From Gammaproteobacteria bacterium (GTDB lineage Bacteria; Pseudomonadota; Gammaproteobacteria; Competibacterales; Competibacteraceae), in contig JACKNC010000001.1 of the NCBI GenBank assembly GCA_024235095.1, positions 2,331,501-2,395,500 of the forward strand: a stretch of DNA of 64,000 nt, given 5' to 3'. Positions within the stretch are counted from its first letter, which is position 1, and each line of letters begins with the position of its first letter. The notes beneath the pieces were generated by a model that did not search any database, was not told the origin of the DNA, and saw only the letters and a program-made list of their open reading frames with translations. Made by a program: the position numbers and the translations under genes. Shown here piece after piece: positions 27,894-35,315 of the stretch.

Positions 27894-28259
27894 TTACGAC
27901 CACATCGGATAGTGGTTGAGCAAATAGCGTTGTTCGACAAGCAGGATGTTGAAAGGAATTTCCTTGTGGAGATAAAGCGCGATTTGCTGGTTTTGATTGC
28001 GCACTACCGTCCCTTCAATAGGGATCTTCGCGCCGCGCCGAAAGTGGAGAACCCCTTTAATCGGTTCATGCAGGCTCGGCAGTTGATGATCGGGACAGGC
28101 ATAGAGCAAACCGTGTCCTGAAACGTCCAGTACGGGATGCGCATTCTTTCCCTCTGGGAAAAACGAAGGGCGTTCTGCGCGAGGATACCGGATGCGATGA
28201 AACCTGCGTCGTTCTTCCTCTGATGAGATCATTTCTGGAGATTTAGCCGCTTGGACCAA
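27894..28259 (-). CDS. Single-domain PilZ protein (c-di-GMP binding)
   Basis: About 121 residues from a TTG at 28259, which has AGGAGA at proper spacing. The longer ATG start at 28349 lies inside the end of the IS66 element and is an artefact of the insertion. The PilZ signature is complete: RRFHR gives the RxxxR switch and DVSGHG the DxSxxG motif, followed by IKGVLHFRRGAKIPIEGTVV. PilZ domains bind cyclic di-GMP and relay it to motility, polysaccharide or adhesion machinery. The C-terminus (EQRYLLNHYPMW) matches the pre-insertion end of the neighbouring two-PilZ gene, so the two are tandem paralogues formerly in one operon. Confidence 0.82.
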   Translation of the reverse strand: MVQAAKSPEMISSEEERRRFHRIRYPRAERPSFFPEGKNAHPVLDVSGHGLLYACPDHQLPSLHEPIKGVLHFRRGAKIPIEGTVVRNQNQQIALYLHKEIPFNILLVEQRYLLNHYPMWS

Positions 28260-28337
28260 GATGTTTCTCCTGTCAGTATTTTTTTCATTTAGCGATAGGT
28301 TAGGCCGATCAAGGTGGCCACATCGGGTAGTTTTTAT

Positions 28338-30013
28338 GTAAATACTCATTAGTTGCAGGTAGTTCTATGACATAGCTGTTGAATAAGCTACACTAATCAC
28401 TATGCAAAACCGCTCCTTCACCCTAACGCTACCCGAGATCGCTGAAAGCGACCAGACCCCGGTCGTGCGGAGTCTGTTGCAGGTGATTGGCGAGCAGCAA
28501 GCGCATATTCAACGCTTAGAGGATGAACTGCGGCGGTTGCAGGGCGGTCCCCCCCGTCCGCAGTTAAAGCCGAACACGCTGCAAGCCGCCGTCAAGGCGG
28601 CGCTCAATCCCGGGACGGAGGAACCGCCTCGTCGAGGTCCCCAGCGGGCCAAGACCGCCGAACTCGTCATTCATGAAACCCGTCGGGTGATCCTGGAGGA
28701 CCTCCCGCTCGGGGCGCGGTTCCAAGGCTACCGGCGGTATGTCGTCCAGGATGTCGTTATTGAACTCCATAATACCTGCTATGAGTTGGAGCAATGGCGG
28801 TTCCCTACCGGCGAATACGTCACGGCGTCCGTGCCGGTCGTGGTGCGGGGTGGGCACTATGGCCCCCAGTTCGTGACTTATGTTTTGCATCAATATTATC
28901 AAGCCCATGTGACCCAACCGGTCTTGCTAGCCCAAGTCCGGGAATGGGGGGTTGAGATTTCGTCGGGGCAACTGAATCGTCTGCTGACGGAAGGTTATGA
29001 CGACTTTCACCAGGAAAAGGACGCAATCAAGGCAGTCGGCTTGACTGTTTCGTCCTACGTCCAAACGGACGATACCGGCGCCCGCCATCAGGGGCAAAAC
29101 GGCTACTGCACGTACTTGGGTAATGAGTGGTTTGCCTGCTTTGCCAGCACCGATGCCAAGAGTCGCATCAACTTCCTGGAGGTCTTGCAGACCGAGCGCC
29201 GCTATGAAATCAATGCCGAGGCCCTAGCGTACATGGCCGACCATGGCGTGGCGGCCGGCCACCGGGAACGGCTGGCGCAACGCCCGATCGTCGCGACCGA
29301 CCCCCAAGCGTGGGCCGCCTATTTGCGGCGGAACCGGGTCGATAGCCCCCGGGCGATGACCCTCGTCACGGAAGGCGCGCTCATCGGCGGGCTGGCCGCG
29401 CAGGGGTTTCCGCTGGATCTGCGCTTGCTCAGCGATGACGCCGGGCAATTTGCCCTGTTCACCCACGCCTTGTGCTGGGTGCATGCGGAACGTCCTCTGC
29501 AACAGATTCTCCCGCTGAACGAAGCGGATCGGGTCGCCATTGATGACGTGCAAGAACAGATCTGGACGATCTATCGGAACTTGGCAACCTACCGCTTATC
29601 ACCCACCCAGGCAGCGAAAGCCGCCATCAATGCCCAGTTTGATACACTGTGCGCGACCGCCACCGCCTGTGAACCGCTTAACCATGTTTTGCGGAGCTTC
29701 CAACGCAACCGGGAGGAGTTGCTCCGGGTGCTCGATTACCCGGAATTACCGCTGCACAACAACCGCAGCGAGAACGATATCCGGGATATGGTGAAGAAAC
29801 GCAAGATCAGCGCCGGCACCCGCAGCGAGGACGGACGACGATGTCGCGACACCTTCCTCAGTCTCAAGAAGACCTGCGTTAAACACGGTCTCTCCTTCTG
29901 GGAATACCTGTACGATCGGGTGTCCGGTCAAAACACGATCCCCCCGCTCACGGATTTGATTCGCCAAGCTGCTGCGGCTTGATTGTTCCCGCCTGCAGTT
30001 AATGAGCATTTAC
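28338..30013 (+). mobile_element. IS66-family insertion sequence with transposase only
   Basis: The 1676-bp element is bounded by 22-bp inverted repeats (left begins GTAAATACTCATTAG; right ends CTAATGAG-like TTAATGAGCATTTAC) and flanked by an 8-bp target duplication GTTTTTAT (28330-28337 and 30014-30021), the length known for IS66. It carries the large transposase but no tnpA or tnpB accessory genes, as in the ISBst12-like subgroup. It inserted at the 3' end of the two-PilZ gene. Confidence 0.92.
28402..29982 (+). CDS. IS66-family transposase
   Basis: 526 residues. An N-terminal coiled coil (about 30-50, EQQAHIQRLEDELRRLQGG) and basic linker precede the catalytic core: VQTDDTGARHQGQNGYC holds the first Asp, LLSDDAGQFALFTHALCWVHAERP the second, and LPLHNNRSENDIRDMVKKRKIS the Glu. 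The C-terminal FLSLKKTCVKHGLSFWEYL is the IS66 C-domain. No stops or frameshifts, so probably functional. Start ATG at 28402 is 64 bp inside the left end. Confidence 0.93.
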   Translation: MQNRSFTLTLPEIAESDQTPVVRSLLQVIGEQQAHIQRLEDELRRLQGGPPRPQLKPNTLQAAVKAALNPGTEEPPRRGPQRAKTAELVIHETRRVILEDLPLGARFQGYRRYVVQDVVIELHNTCYELEQWRFPTGEYVTASVPVVVRGGHYGPQFVTYVLHQYYQAHVTQPVLLAQVREWGVEISSGQLNRLLTEGYDDFHQEKDAIKAVGLTVSSYVQTDDTGARHQGQNGYCTYLGNEWFACFASTDAKSRINFLEVLQTERRYEINAEALAYMADHGVAAGHRERLAQRPIVATDPQAWAAYLRRNRVDSPRAMTLVTEGALIGGLAAQGFPLDLRLLSDDAGQFALFTHALCWVHAERPLQQILPLNEADRVAIDDVQEQIWTIYRNLATYRLSPTQAAKAAINAQFDTLCATATACEPLNHVLRSFQRNREELLRVLDYPELPLHNNRSENDIRDMVKKRKISAGTRSEDGRRCRDTFLSLKKTCVKHGLSFWEYLYDRVSGQNTIPPLTDLIRQAAAA

Positions 30014-30733
30014 GTTTTTATGCAATTGGCGTTGCTCAGTCAAGAGAATGTTAAGGGGAATTTCCTGGTGAAGATAAAGCGCGACTTCGTCGTGTTGCGC
30101 ACGAATCACCGTGCCTTCGATGTTGACCTGGGGACCGCGCTGGAAATGGAGGATACCCTTAACCAACTGGGACAGGCGAGGGGCTGGAGCCTTGGGAGCT
30201 GCGTAGCGCAGGCCGCGCACCGAAATATCCACAATCAGAAAAGCTTTTTTCCCCTCCAGGAACAGGGAAGGGCATGCGGTGATTGGATAATAGACACGAT
30301 GGAATTCGCGTCGTTCCTCGCCTTCCGTGGTCTGGGTCGCAGCGGATGAATCAGGCAGGGACGGGGTTATAACGCGAGTTATGGTTTTAACCAGGTTTTC
30401 GGCGGATGCCTTGAGTAGATGTCGTTCCTCGCTGCGCAGGATCGGGGAGGGGATCTCCCGGTATGGGATATGGAGAACAATTTCACCCCCTTCAACGCGC
30501 ATCACCACGCCCAGCACCGGAGTTTGCGCTCCATGGCAAAAGCACAGCAGCCCTTTTATGTGTTCGCCAGGGGCTGGCGGGGTTCCGGGAGAAACAGTAT
30601 AGCGAACACCGTGAGCTGAACAGTCTACAACAGCATGACGGTTATCATTGATCAGGAATTGCGGACGTTTAGCGGAAGAGAACTGGAGTCGATAAGACTC
30701 GCGTCTTTCCTGGTCGATCAGAATCGTCGGCAT
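29999..30733 (-). CDS. Double PilZ-domain protein, 3' end altered by IS66 insertion
   Basis: About 244 residues from the ATG at 30733; the longer open frame upstream reads into the IS605 end. Two PilZ domains: RRESYR with DCSAHG (about 10-105) and RREFHR with DISVRG (about 135-235). Both keep the RxxxR and DxSxxG residues. The reading frame ends HKNVNAH, where the last four codons come from the right end of the IS66 element. Joining the two sides of the target duplication restores HKNYPMWPP and a TGA, similar to the YPMW end of the downstream PilZ gene, so the pre-insertion order was two-PilZ gene then single-PilZ gene on the minus strand. Only a few terminal residues are lost, so activity may persist. 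Confidence 0.8.
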   Translation of the reverse strand: MPTILIDQERRESYRLQFSSAKRPQFLINDNRHAVVDCSAHGVRYTVSPGTPPAPGEHIKGLLCFCHGAQTPVLGVVMRVEGGEIVLHIPYREIPSPILRSEERHLLKASAENLVKTITRVITPSLPDSSAATQTTEGEERREFHRVYYPITACPSLFLEGKKAFLIVDISVRGLRYAAPKAPAPRLSQLVKGILHFQRGPQVNIEGTVIRAQHDEVALYLHQEIPLNILLTEQRQLHKNVNAH

Positions 30734-30803
30734 GATTATCGAAGATTTGGCGGTAACGATGGAATCGGGTTCTAAATCACTTATCCAGATTTTGCGCGAA
30801 AGA

Positions 30804-30823
30804 CCCCGTCCTTTAGGGCGGGG
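30804..30823. other. IS605 left-end hairpin
   Basis: CCCCGTCCTTTAGGGCGGGG folds with an 8-bp stem (CCCCGTCC... pairing with GGGCGGGG, one mismatch region around the TTTA loop). It is nearly the same as the right-end hairpin and in the same orientation, as required for recognition by the single-strand transposase. Confidence 0.7.
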
Positions 30824-30830
30824 ATGTAGA

Positions 30831-30853
30831 GTGACCGTGCTTCGCACGGTCAC
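30831..30853 (-). terminator. Perfect hairpin at the end of tnpA
   Basis: GTGACCGTGC and GCACGGTCAC form a perfect 10-bp stem with a TTC loop, overlapping the stop codon of tnpA at 30850. There is no long T tract after it on the minus strand. It may block readthrough or be part of the left-end recognition structure. Confidence 0.45.
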
Positions 30854-31263
30854 TCTGGTGTGCGTTGCTGCTCAATGTACTGGCGCAAGACATTAATCGG
30901 CGCACCGCCACATGAAGCAGTAAAGTAACTGGCGGACCACAATCCACCGCGCCAATACCGGTTTGCAATATCCGAGCGTTCCTGACGCAAGCGCTGCGCC
31001 GAAACACCCTTGAGCGAATTGACCAGCGTCGAAATCGCCACCTTGGGCGGGTAATGTACCAACAGGTGGACGTGATCCGGTTCACCATTAAATTCTTCCA
31101 AGGTTGCGCCAAAGTCTGTACAGACCTTGGCAAAGGCGGTTTGCAATCGCGCCAGCGCATCCGCATCAAAGACGTTCCGCCGGTAGCGCGGAACAAAGAC
31201 CAAATGCACATGGAGCGTGTAAACCACGTGCCGACCGCGTCTAAACTCATCTTGCATTGCCAT
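30850..31263 (-). CDS. tnpA: IS200/IS605-type Y1 (HUH) transposase TnpA
   Basis: 137 residues. The HUH motif is PDHVHLLVHY and the catalytic tyrosine is in NVLRQYIEQQ near the C-terminus. HLVFVPRYRRNVF and SLKGVSAQRLRQE are typical blocks of the family. The enzyme cuts and joins single-stranded DNA at the hairpin-marked ends. Length and motifs are complete, so probably active. Divergent from tnpB with a ~23-bp gap. Confidence 0.92.
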   Translation of the reverse strand: MAMQDEFRRGRHVVYTLHVHLVFVPRYRRNVFDADALARLQTAFAKVCTDFGATLEEFNGEPDHVHLLVHYPPKVAISTLVNSLKGVSAQRLRQERSDIANRYWRGGLWSASYFTASCGGAPINVLRQYIEQQRTPE

Positions 31264-31286
31264 AGACCCATGAATAGAATGGGCCT

Positions 31287-32321
31287 ATGGTAAAGACCTT
31301 TCACTATCGAATCAAAGAGTCCAGCGCCGCGCCCAAACTGAACCACTTGGCGCGATCCGTCAATCAGGTCTGGAATTTCTGCAACGAGACGCAGGAACAT
31401 GCGCTGCGTTGGAACCAGCGATGGCCGACCGGATTCGATCTCAACAAACTGACCGCTGGATGCAGCAAGGAACTGCGCCTGCATTCGCAAACGGTTCAAG
31501 CGGTCTGCGAAGAATACGCTATGCGCCGCAAACAGAGCGGCAAACGGAAATTGCGCTGGCGCGGTAGGCAATCGTTGGGTTGGATTCCGTTCAAGGCATC
31601 GGGCGTCAAAGTGGTTGAAGACACCGTGACCTATTGCGGTCAAACCTTCCGGTTTTGGAACAGCCGTCTGTTGTCCGGCCCTATCAAAACCGGCAACTTC
31701 GCTCAGGATGCACGTGGGCGTTGGTACGTCAATTTCGTCGTGGACGTACCGGACGAAGCACCGACCACCGGTACGAAACACATCGGCGTTGATCTGGGAC
31801 TGAAAACGCTGGCAACCTGTTTGGATGGGCAGGCGATTCCCGTGCCGCGTTTCTATCGTCGCCAGCAACAGCATTTGGCGAATCAGCAACGCCGTCGTAA
31901 GTCCCGCCGGGTACGGAATCTCCACGCCAAGATTGCCAATCGCCGCAAGGATTTTCTGCACAAGGAATCGACGCGGCTGATTCGGGAATGTGAATTGATT
32001 GTGGTCGGCAATGTCAGCAGTTCCAAACTGAACAAAACGAACATGGCGAAATCGGTGAATGATGCCAGTTGGTCGATGTTCCGCCGCTTTCTGGACTACA
32101 AAGCGATTGCGCAGAAGGTGGTGTATCGTGAGGTGTCTGAACATCTCACAACCCAAACCTGTTCTCACTGCCATGCGGTGAGCGGCCCAAAAGGTCGAAA
32201 GGGTCTTGGGGTTAGAGAGTGGGTGTGTGGCGAATGCGGAACCCAGCATGACCGGGATACCAACGCGGCGCTGAACATTCTCCGATTGGGGCATCAATCG
32301 CTACTCGCTGAAGTGCAGTAG
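31287..32321 (+). CDS. tnpB: TnpB, RNA-guided nuclease-like protein with atypical RuvC-II
   Basis: 344 residues. An N-terminal OrfB_IS605 domain (QVWNFCNETQEHALRW), RuvC-I HIGVDLGLKTLATC with the first catalytic Asp, a basic helix (RRQQQHLANQQRRRKSRRVRN kept short here), and a zinc-ribbon CSHCHAVSG...CGECGTQ ending in HDRDTNAALNIL, which gives the third acidic residue. The segment where TnpB normally has VxEDL with the catalytic Glu reads LIVVGNVSSSKL; the nearest acid is the Glu in RECEL just before. TnpB proteins use an RNA copied from their 3' end to target DNA. Whether this one still cleaves is therefore uncertain. Confidence 0.88.
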   Translation: MVKTFHYRIKESSAAPKLNHLARSVNQVWNFCNETQEHALRWNQRWPTGFDLNKLTAGCSKELRLHSQTVQAVCEEYAMRRKQSGKRKLRWRGRQSLGWIPFKASGVKVVEDTVTYCGQTFRFWNSRLLSGPIKTGNFAQDARGRWYVNFVVDVPDEAPTTGTKHIGVDLGLKTLATCLDGQAIPVPRFYRRQQQHLANQQRRRKSRRVRNLHAKIANRRKDFLHKESTRLIRECELIVVGNVSSSKLNKTNMAKSVNDASWSMFRRFLDYKAIAQKVVYREVSEHLTTQTCSHCHAVSGPKGRKGLGVREWVCGECGTQHDRDTNAALNILRLGHQSLLAEVQ

Positions 32322-32325
32322 AAAT

Positions 32326-32345
32326 CCCCGGTCTTTAGGCCGGGG
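32326..32345 (+). other. IS605 right-end hairpin, expected 3' part of the tnpB guide RNA
   Basis: CCCCGGTCTTTAGGCCGGGG begins five bases after the tnpB stop. In characterised TnpB systems the guide (reRNA/omegaRNA) overlaps the tnpB 3' end, and its guide segment is the chromosomal sequence just past the right end. Here that would be the bases from about 32352, within the 3' end of xseA. Expression of the RNA is inferred. Confidence 0.5.
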
Positions 32346-32351
32346 AGGATG

Positions 32352-33575
32352 TCAACGAGTCGAGTCTAGCGCAAAAATCGCCTGAATTTCACATTTCAGG
32401 CGACCTTCGCCAAGCAGTATATCGACCCGATCGCCCATGTTAACCTGGCTGGCCTGGCGCAGAATCTCTCCATCTGGATAGCGGCGCGCAATAGCATAGC
32501 CGCGATTGAGCGTCGCCAGTGGACTCAGAGCCTGTAAATGCGCGCTCAAACCTTGCAAGCGTCGAGCGTCCGTTTGCAGACGCTGGCGGGTGGCGACCAG
32601 CAGACGCTGATCCAGTTCGTCAAGCCGCTGGGCGCGATCGCGCAAACGCTGGCGAGGATGCAGCCGCTCCAGCCGGTGGGCCAGTGCGTTCAAGCGTTGG
32701 CCCTGACTTTCCAGATGCTGGCGCAGCGCCCGCGCCAGCCGTTCATCCAGCAACCGAACCTGGCGCAGCCATTCGCGTCGATCGGGACTGGTCAGTTCTG
32801 CCGCTGCGGTTGGTGTGGCAGCGCGTTGATCAGCAGCGAAATCAGCAATGGTCATGTCGGTTTCATGACCAATGCCGGTTACCAGCGGAATCGAGCAAGC
32901 GTGAATGGCGCGCGCCACAGCTTCTTCGTTAAACGCCCACAGATCCTCCAGCGAACCGCCGCCGCGCACCAGCAACAGCACATCGCACTCCCGCTGCTCG
33001 GTAGCCTGTCGAATAGCCTGGGCAATATGCGCTCCCGCCCCAGCGCCTTGCACCGGAACCGGGTAAAGCAATACCGGCAGACTGGGGAAACGGCGGCGCA
33101 GCGTCGTGAGCACATCGCGCAGCGCAGCGCCCGTTGGTGAAGTGATGACGCCGATGCGTTGGGGAAGGCGAGGCAGAGGTTGTTTATGTTCTGGGGCAAA
33201 CAGTCCTTCCCGTTCCAGCCGCAACCGCAATTCGTCATAGGCTTGGCGCAGCGCACCAACCCCGGCTTCTTCGAAATACTCGATGATGAGCTGGAAATCG
33301 CCGCGCGGCTCGTACAGACTGATCCGACCCCGCGCTAGCACTTGTTGCCCACTGCGCAGACCGTCGCGGAATAGTCCGGCGCGATTCTGGAACAACGCGC
33401 AACGGATTTGCGCCTTGGCGTCCTTGAGCGAGAAGTAGAGATGTCCGGAAGCAGGGCGGGACAGATTGGAAACTTCGCCTTGTACCCAAACGCTCGGAAA
33501 GTGGTTCTCCAATAGTAAACGAGCGGTTTGCGTCAGTTCGGAAACGGTATGGATCGTTTGGACAGGAGAGAGCAT
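32352..33575 (-). CDS. xseA: Exodeoxyribonuclease VII large subunit
   Basis: About 407 residues from the ATG at 33575. The open frame extends 119 codons upstream, but that part translates REP-rich intergenic DNA and is not XseA-like. The OB-fold tRNA_anti-like domain (about 5-100) has VSELTQTARLLLENHFPSVW and GEVSNLSRPASGHLYFSLKD. The catalytic Exonuc_VII_L core follows with IGVITSPTGAALRDVL, VRGGGSLEDLWAFNEE and SIPLVTGIGHETDMTIADFAAD. A coiled coil and a NRGYAIARRYPDG block close it. With XseB it degrades single-stranded DNA from both ends. Its TGA stop falls in the TCAA at the right end of the IS605 element, so the extreme C-terminus may have been changed by insertion. No xseB is visible. 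Confidence 0.92.
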   Translation of the reverse strand: MLSPVQTIHTVSELTQTARLLLENHFPSVWVQGEVSNLSRPASGHLYFSLKDAKAQIRCALFQNRAGLFRDGLRSGQQVLARGRISLYEPRGDFQLIIEYFEEAGVGALRQAYDELRLRLEREGLFAPEHKQPLPRLPQRIGVITSPTGAALRDVLTTLRRRFPSLPVLLYPVPVQGAGAGAHIAQAIRQATEQRECDVLLLVRGGGSLEDLWAFNEEAVARAIHACSIPLVTGIGHETDMTIADFAADQRAATPTAAAELTSPDRREWLRQVRLLDERLARALRQHLESQGQRLNALAHRLERLHPRQRLRDRAQRLDELDQRLLVATRQRLQTDARRLQGLSAHLQALSPLATLNRGYAIARRYPDGEILRQASQVNMGDRVDILLGEGRLKCEIQAIFALDSTR

Positions 33576-33781
33576 GGCGGTTTTCGATGAGGATTGTGCA
33601 TTGTTTACGATAGTCAGAATCGATAGCCGCTCGGCATTTTCGACGTCGGCGTAGTTCTGCAGGTTGTGGTGAACCTTTATGCAGCAGAGATCGGCAAGGT
33701 TTTGTTGTAATGATGGATAAAATACCAGATCGTTCCAATATGATTTTCGATCTTTTTTGAAAAAGAGAGGGCTTGCCTGAC

Positions 33782-34020
33782 CAGCGGCGTAGCGGCGTAG
33801 CGGCGTAGGTCGGGCAAAAGCGCTGCGTTGCCCGACGGGTTCATCGGATTGGATGAGAGCATGTCGGGCACAGGATGTGCCCGACCTACCTGGCTTCTCG
33901 GTATTTTTTCCTCGGATAATAACGATATGCAACGCCGATCATGGTAACGTAGGGTACGCACCGCGTACCATCATGCCGCCGTCGTCAGGAAAAGGTACGC
34001 AATGCGTACCCTACCTGGCT
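33782..34020. repeat. Cluster of REP-like palindromes
   Basis: This gene-free stretch upstream of xseA holds three tandem copies of AGCGGCGT (33784-33807 region), then GTCGGGCA/TGCCCGAC (33809-33836), GTCGGGCAC/GTGCCCGAC (33863-33885), and two GGTACGC/GCGTACC palindromes (from about 33953 and 33994), with TACCTGGC linkers. The arms match the palindrome at 24401. No gene is supported here. Confidence 0.65.
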
Positions 34021-34044
34021 GTGCCCGACCTTGTATCTTGGCGG

Positions 34045-34247
34045 GGGTGGTGATGAACGGCCCCCCAGAGGTTGAGTGAGCTTGAGCCCGACCTAAGGGC
34101 GCGACCCTGATGCGTAGATGAAGCCCTCGACCGCTGTGGTTCTGCCTGCTGAAACACTGAACGGTAACCGAGGACCCGCCCGGTGCGGTGATCCTGAATG
34201 CACAAGGCCGGTGTAGCGCAGAGCGTTAACACTTTCGGAGAACCCTG
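34045..34247 (+). ncRNA. Candidate bridge RNA region of the IS110-type element
   Basis: About 200 bp of non-coding DNA precede the transposase ATG inside the element. In IS110-group elements this left non-coding end is transcribed into a bridge RNA with loops that pair to target and donor DNA. The region contains several short complementary segments (for example GAGGACCCGCCCGG and GGTGCGGTGATCC around 34171-34196). I could not fold it, so the exact limits and loops are unknown. Confidence 0.4.
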
Positions 34248-35234
34248 ATGTATCACCTCGGTATTGATGTTGCTAAAAACAAGCTGGATGGCTGTCTGCT
34301 CAATCCGGAGAACGATCAACGCCGCGCCAAGACCGTGCCCAACACCCCAGCGGGTTTTACGGAATTGCGCGATTGGCGGATCCGGCAAAAAGTCCCTGAT
34401 CTGAGTCAGGTTCATCTGATTCTGGAAGCGACTGGGGTCTATCATGAAGCGGCCACCCTTTGGTTTATTGAGGCCGGCGCCGGGGTGTCCGTCGTCAATC
34501 CTGCCCAAGTCAAAGCCTTTGGTCAGGGTGTGGCGGTGCGCACAAAAACCGACGCCCGCGACAGCCCGGTGCTGGCCCGGTACGGGGCCTTGGTCAACCC
34601 GCCCCGTTGGCAACCCCCGGCCCCGGAGATTCGGGAATTGAATGCCCTGATCGCCCGCCTGGATGCGGTCGAAGCGGATCTGCGCCGGGAACAGAACCGT
34701 CTGGAGAAAACCGCGGCGGTTCCCGCACCCGCCACCGTCCTGGACTCGCTCCAACAACACATCGCCTTTTTGAGGCAGGAGCAAACCCGCGTACAGACGG
34801 CGATTCACGATCACATCGAACGCCATCCCCGCCTGAAACAGGACCACGACTTGCTGGGCTCGATTCCTGCCGTGGGCGAGAAAACCGCCCAGCGGTTGCT
34901 GGCGGTGCTGCACGGCCACGACTTTACCTCCGCCGATCAAGTGACCGCCTTCCTCGGCTTGGTCCCCATCGAAGGTCAATCGGGCAGCAGCCTGCATCGC
35001 CGCCCCCGCCTGTCCAAAGCCGGAGCACCCCGGATTCGGGCAGCGCTGTACATGGCCGCCGTCGTGGCGACCCGCCATAACCCGCACATCCAGGCCTTAT
35101 ACCAGCGCCTGCTGGCCCGGGGCAAAGCCAAAATCGCCGCCTTGGGCGCAGCCATGCGCAAATTGGTGCAATTGGCGTTCGGTGTCCTTAAACATCAGCA
35201 ACCCTATCAAGCAAATTGGACCCTCGCCCCTTGA
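34248..35234 (+). CDS. IS110-family transposase (DEDD recombinase)
   Basis: 328 residues. The N-terminal DEDD RuvC-like domain (about 1-150) has YHLGIDVAKNKLDGCL (Asp), LILEATGVYHEAA (Glu) and RTKTDARDSPVLARYG (two Asp). A coiled-coil spacer leads to the C-terminal transposase_20 domain (about 205-295) with GSIPAVGEKTAQRLLAVL and SGSSLHRRPRLSKAGAPRIR, which holds the serine used in catalysis. All motifs are intact, so it may be active. The stop almost abuts the right inverted repeat. Confidence 0.93.
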   Translation: MYHLGIDVAKNKLDGCLLNPENDQRRAKTVPNTPAGFTELRDWRIRQKVPDLSQVHLILEATGVYHEAATLWFIEAGAGVSVVNPAQVKAFGQGVAVRTKTDARDSPVLARYGALVNPPRWQPPAPEIRELNALIARLDAVEADLRREQNRLEKTAAVPAPATVLDSLQQHIAFLRQEQTRVQTAIHDHIERHPRLKQDHDLLGSIPAVGEKTAQRLLAVLHGHDFTSADQVTAFLGLVPIEGQSGSSLHRRPRLSKAGAPRIRAALYMAAVVATRHNPHIQALYQRLLARGKAKIAALGAAMRKLVQLAFGVLKHQQPYQANWTLAP

Positions 35235-35315
35235 CCGCCAAGATGGTATCTACGGCGTGATTTCCACAAGAACCCTCGAAGAGCCAAAAAATTTCCAATC
35301 GGTTACTATGATTCC

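Larger units (their letters stand above)
30804..32351. mobile_element. IS200/IS605-family element with divergent tnpA and tnpB
   Basis: A left-end hairpin CCCCGTCCTTTAGGGCGGGG (30804-30823) and a right-end hairpin CCCCGGTCTTTAGGCCGGGG (32326-32345) bracket a leftward Y1 transposase and a rightward TnpB. The family has no terminal inverted repeats or target duplication, so exact ends are not visible; the right end probably lies just after GAGGATGTCAA at about 32354 and the left end a few bases before the hairpin. It lies between xseA and the PilZ pair, all leftward. Confidence 0.85.
34035..35244 (+). mobile_element. IS110/IS1111-type element
   Basis: A subterminal 10-bp perfect inverted repeat, ATCTTGGCGG (34035-34044) and CCGCCAAGAT (35235-35244), frames the transposase. 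The 5' non-coding end is about 200 bp and the 3' end only about 10 bp. No target duplication is seen, as expected for this DEDD family. True ends may lie a few bases outside the inverted repeat. The left flank is CTGTGCCCGACCT, matching the REP arms just upstream, so the insertion probably used a REP as its target. Confidence 0.75.

Noticed and set aside
28260..28349. ATG at 28349 as start of the single-PilZ gene
   Set aside because: That ATG belongs to the IS66 terminal repeat, and the intervening codons include the displaced end of the neighbouring PilZ gene; the TTG at 28259 has a good ribosome-binding site.
30813..32297. 494-codon open frame on the minus strand opposite tnpB
   Set aside because: It lies exactly antisense to a well-supported TnpB, resembles no family, and its composition follows from the codon use of tnpB.
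33576..33932. 119-codon N-terminal extension of XseA
   Set aside because: The extension translates REP palindromes and intergenic DNA, and XseA homology begins at the ATG at 33575.
34011..35087. 358-codon open frame opposite the IS110 transposase
   Set aside because: It spans the transposase and the non-coding end of the element with no recognisable domain.
35234..35315. Small gene or leader between the IS110 element and tgt
   Set aside because: About 70 bp with no start codon and ribosome-binding site combination, and no stem-loop that I could support.
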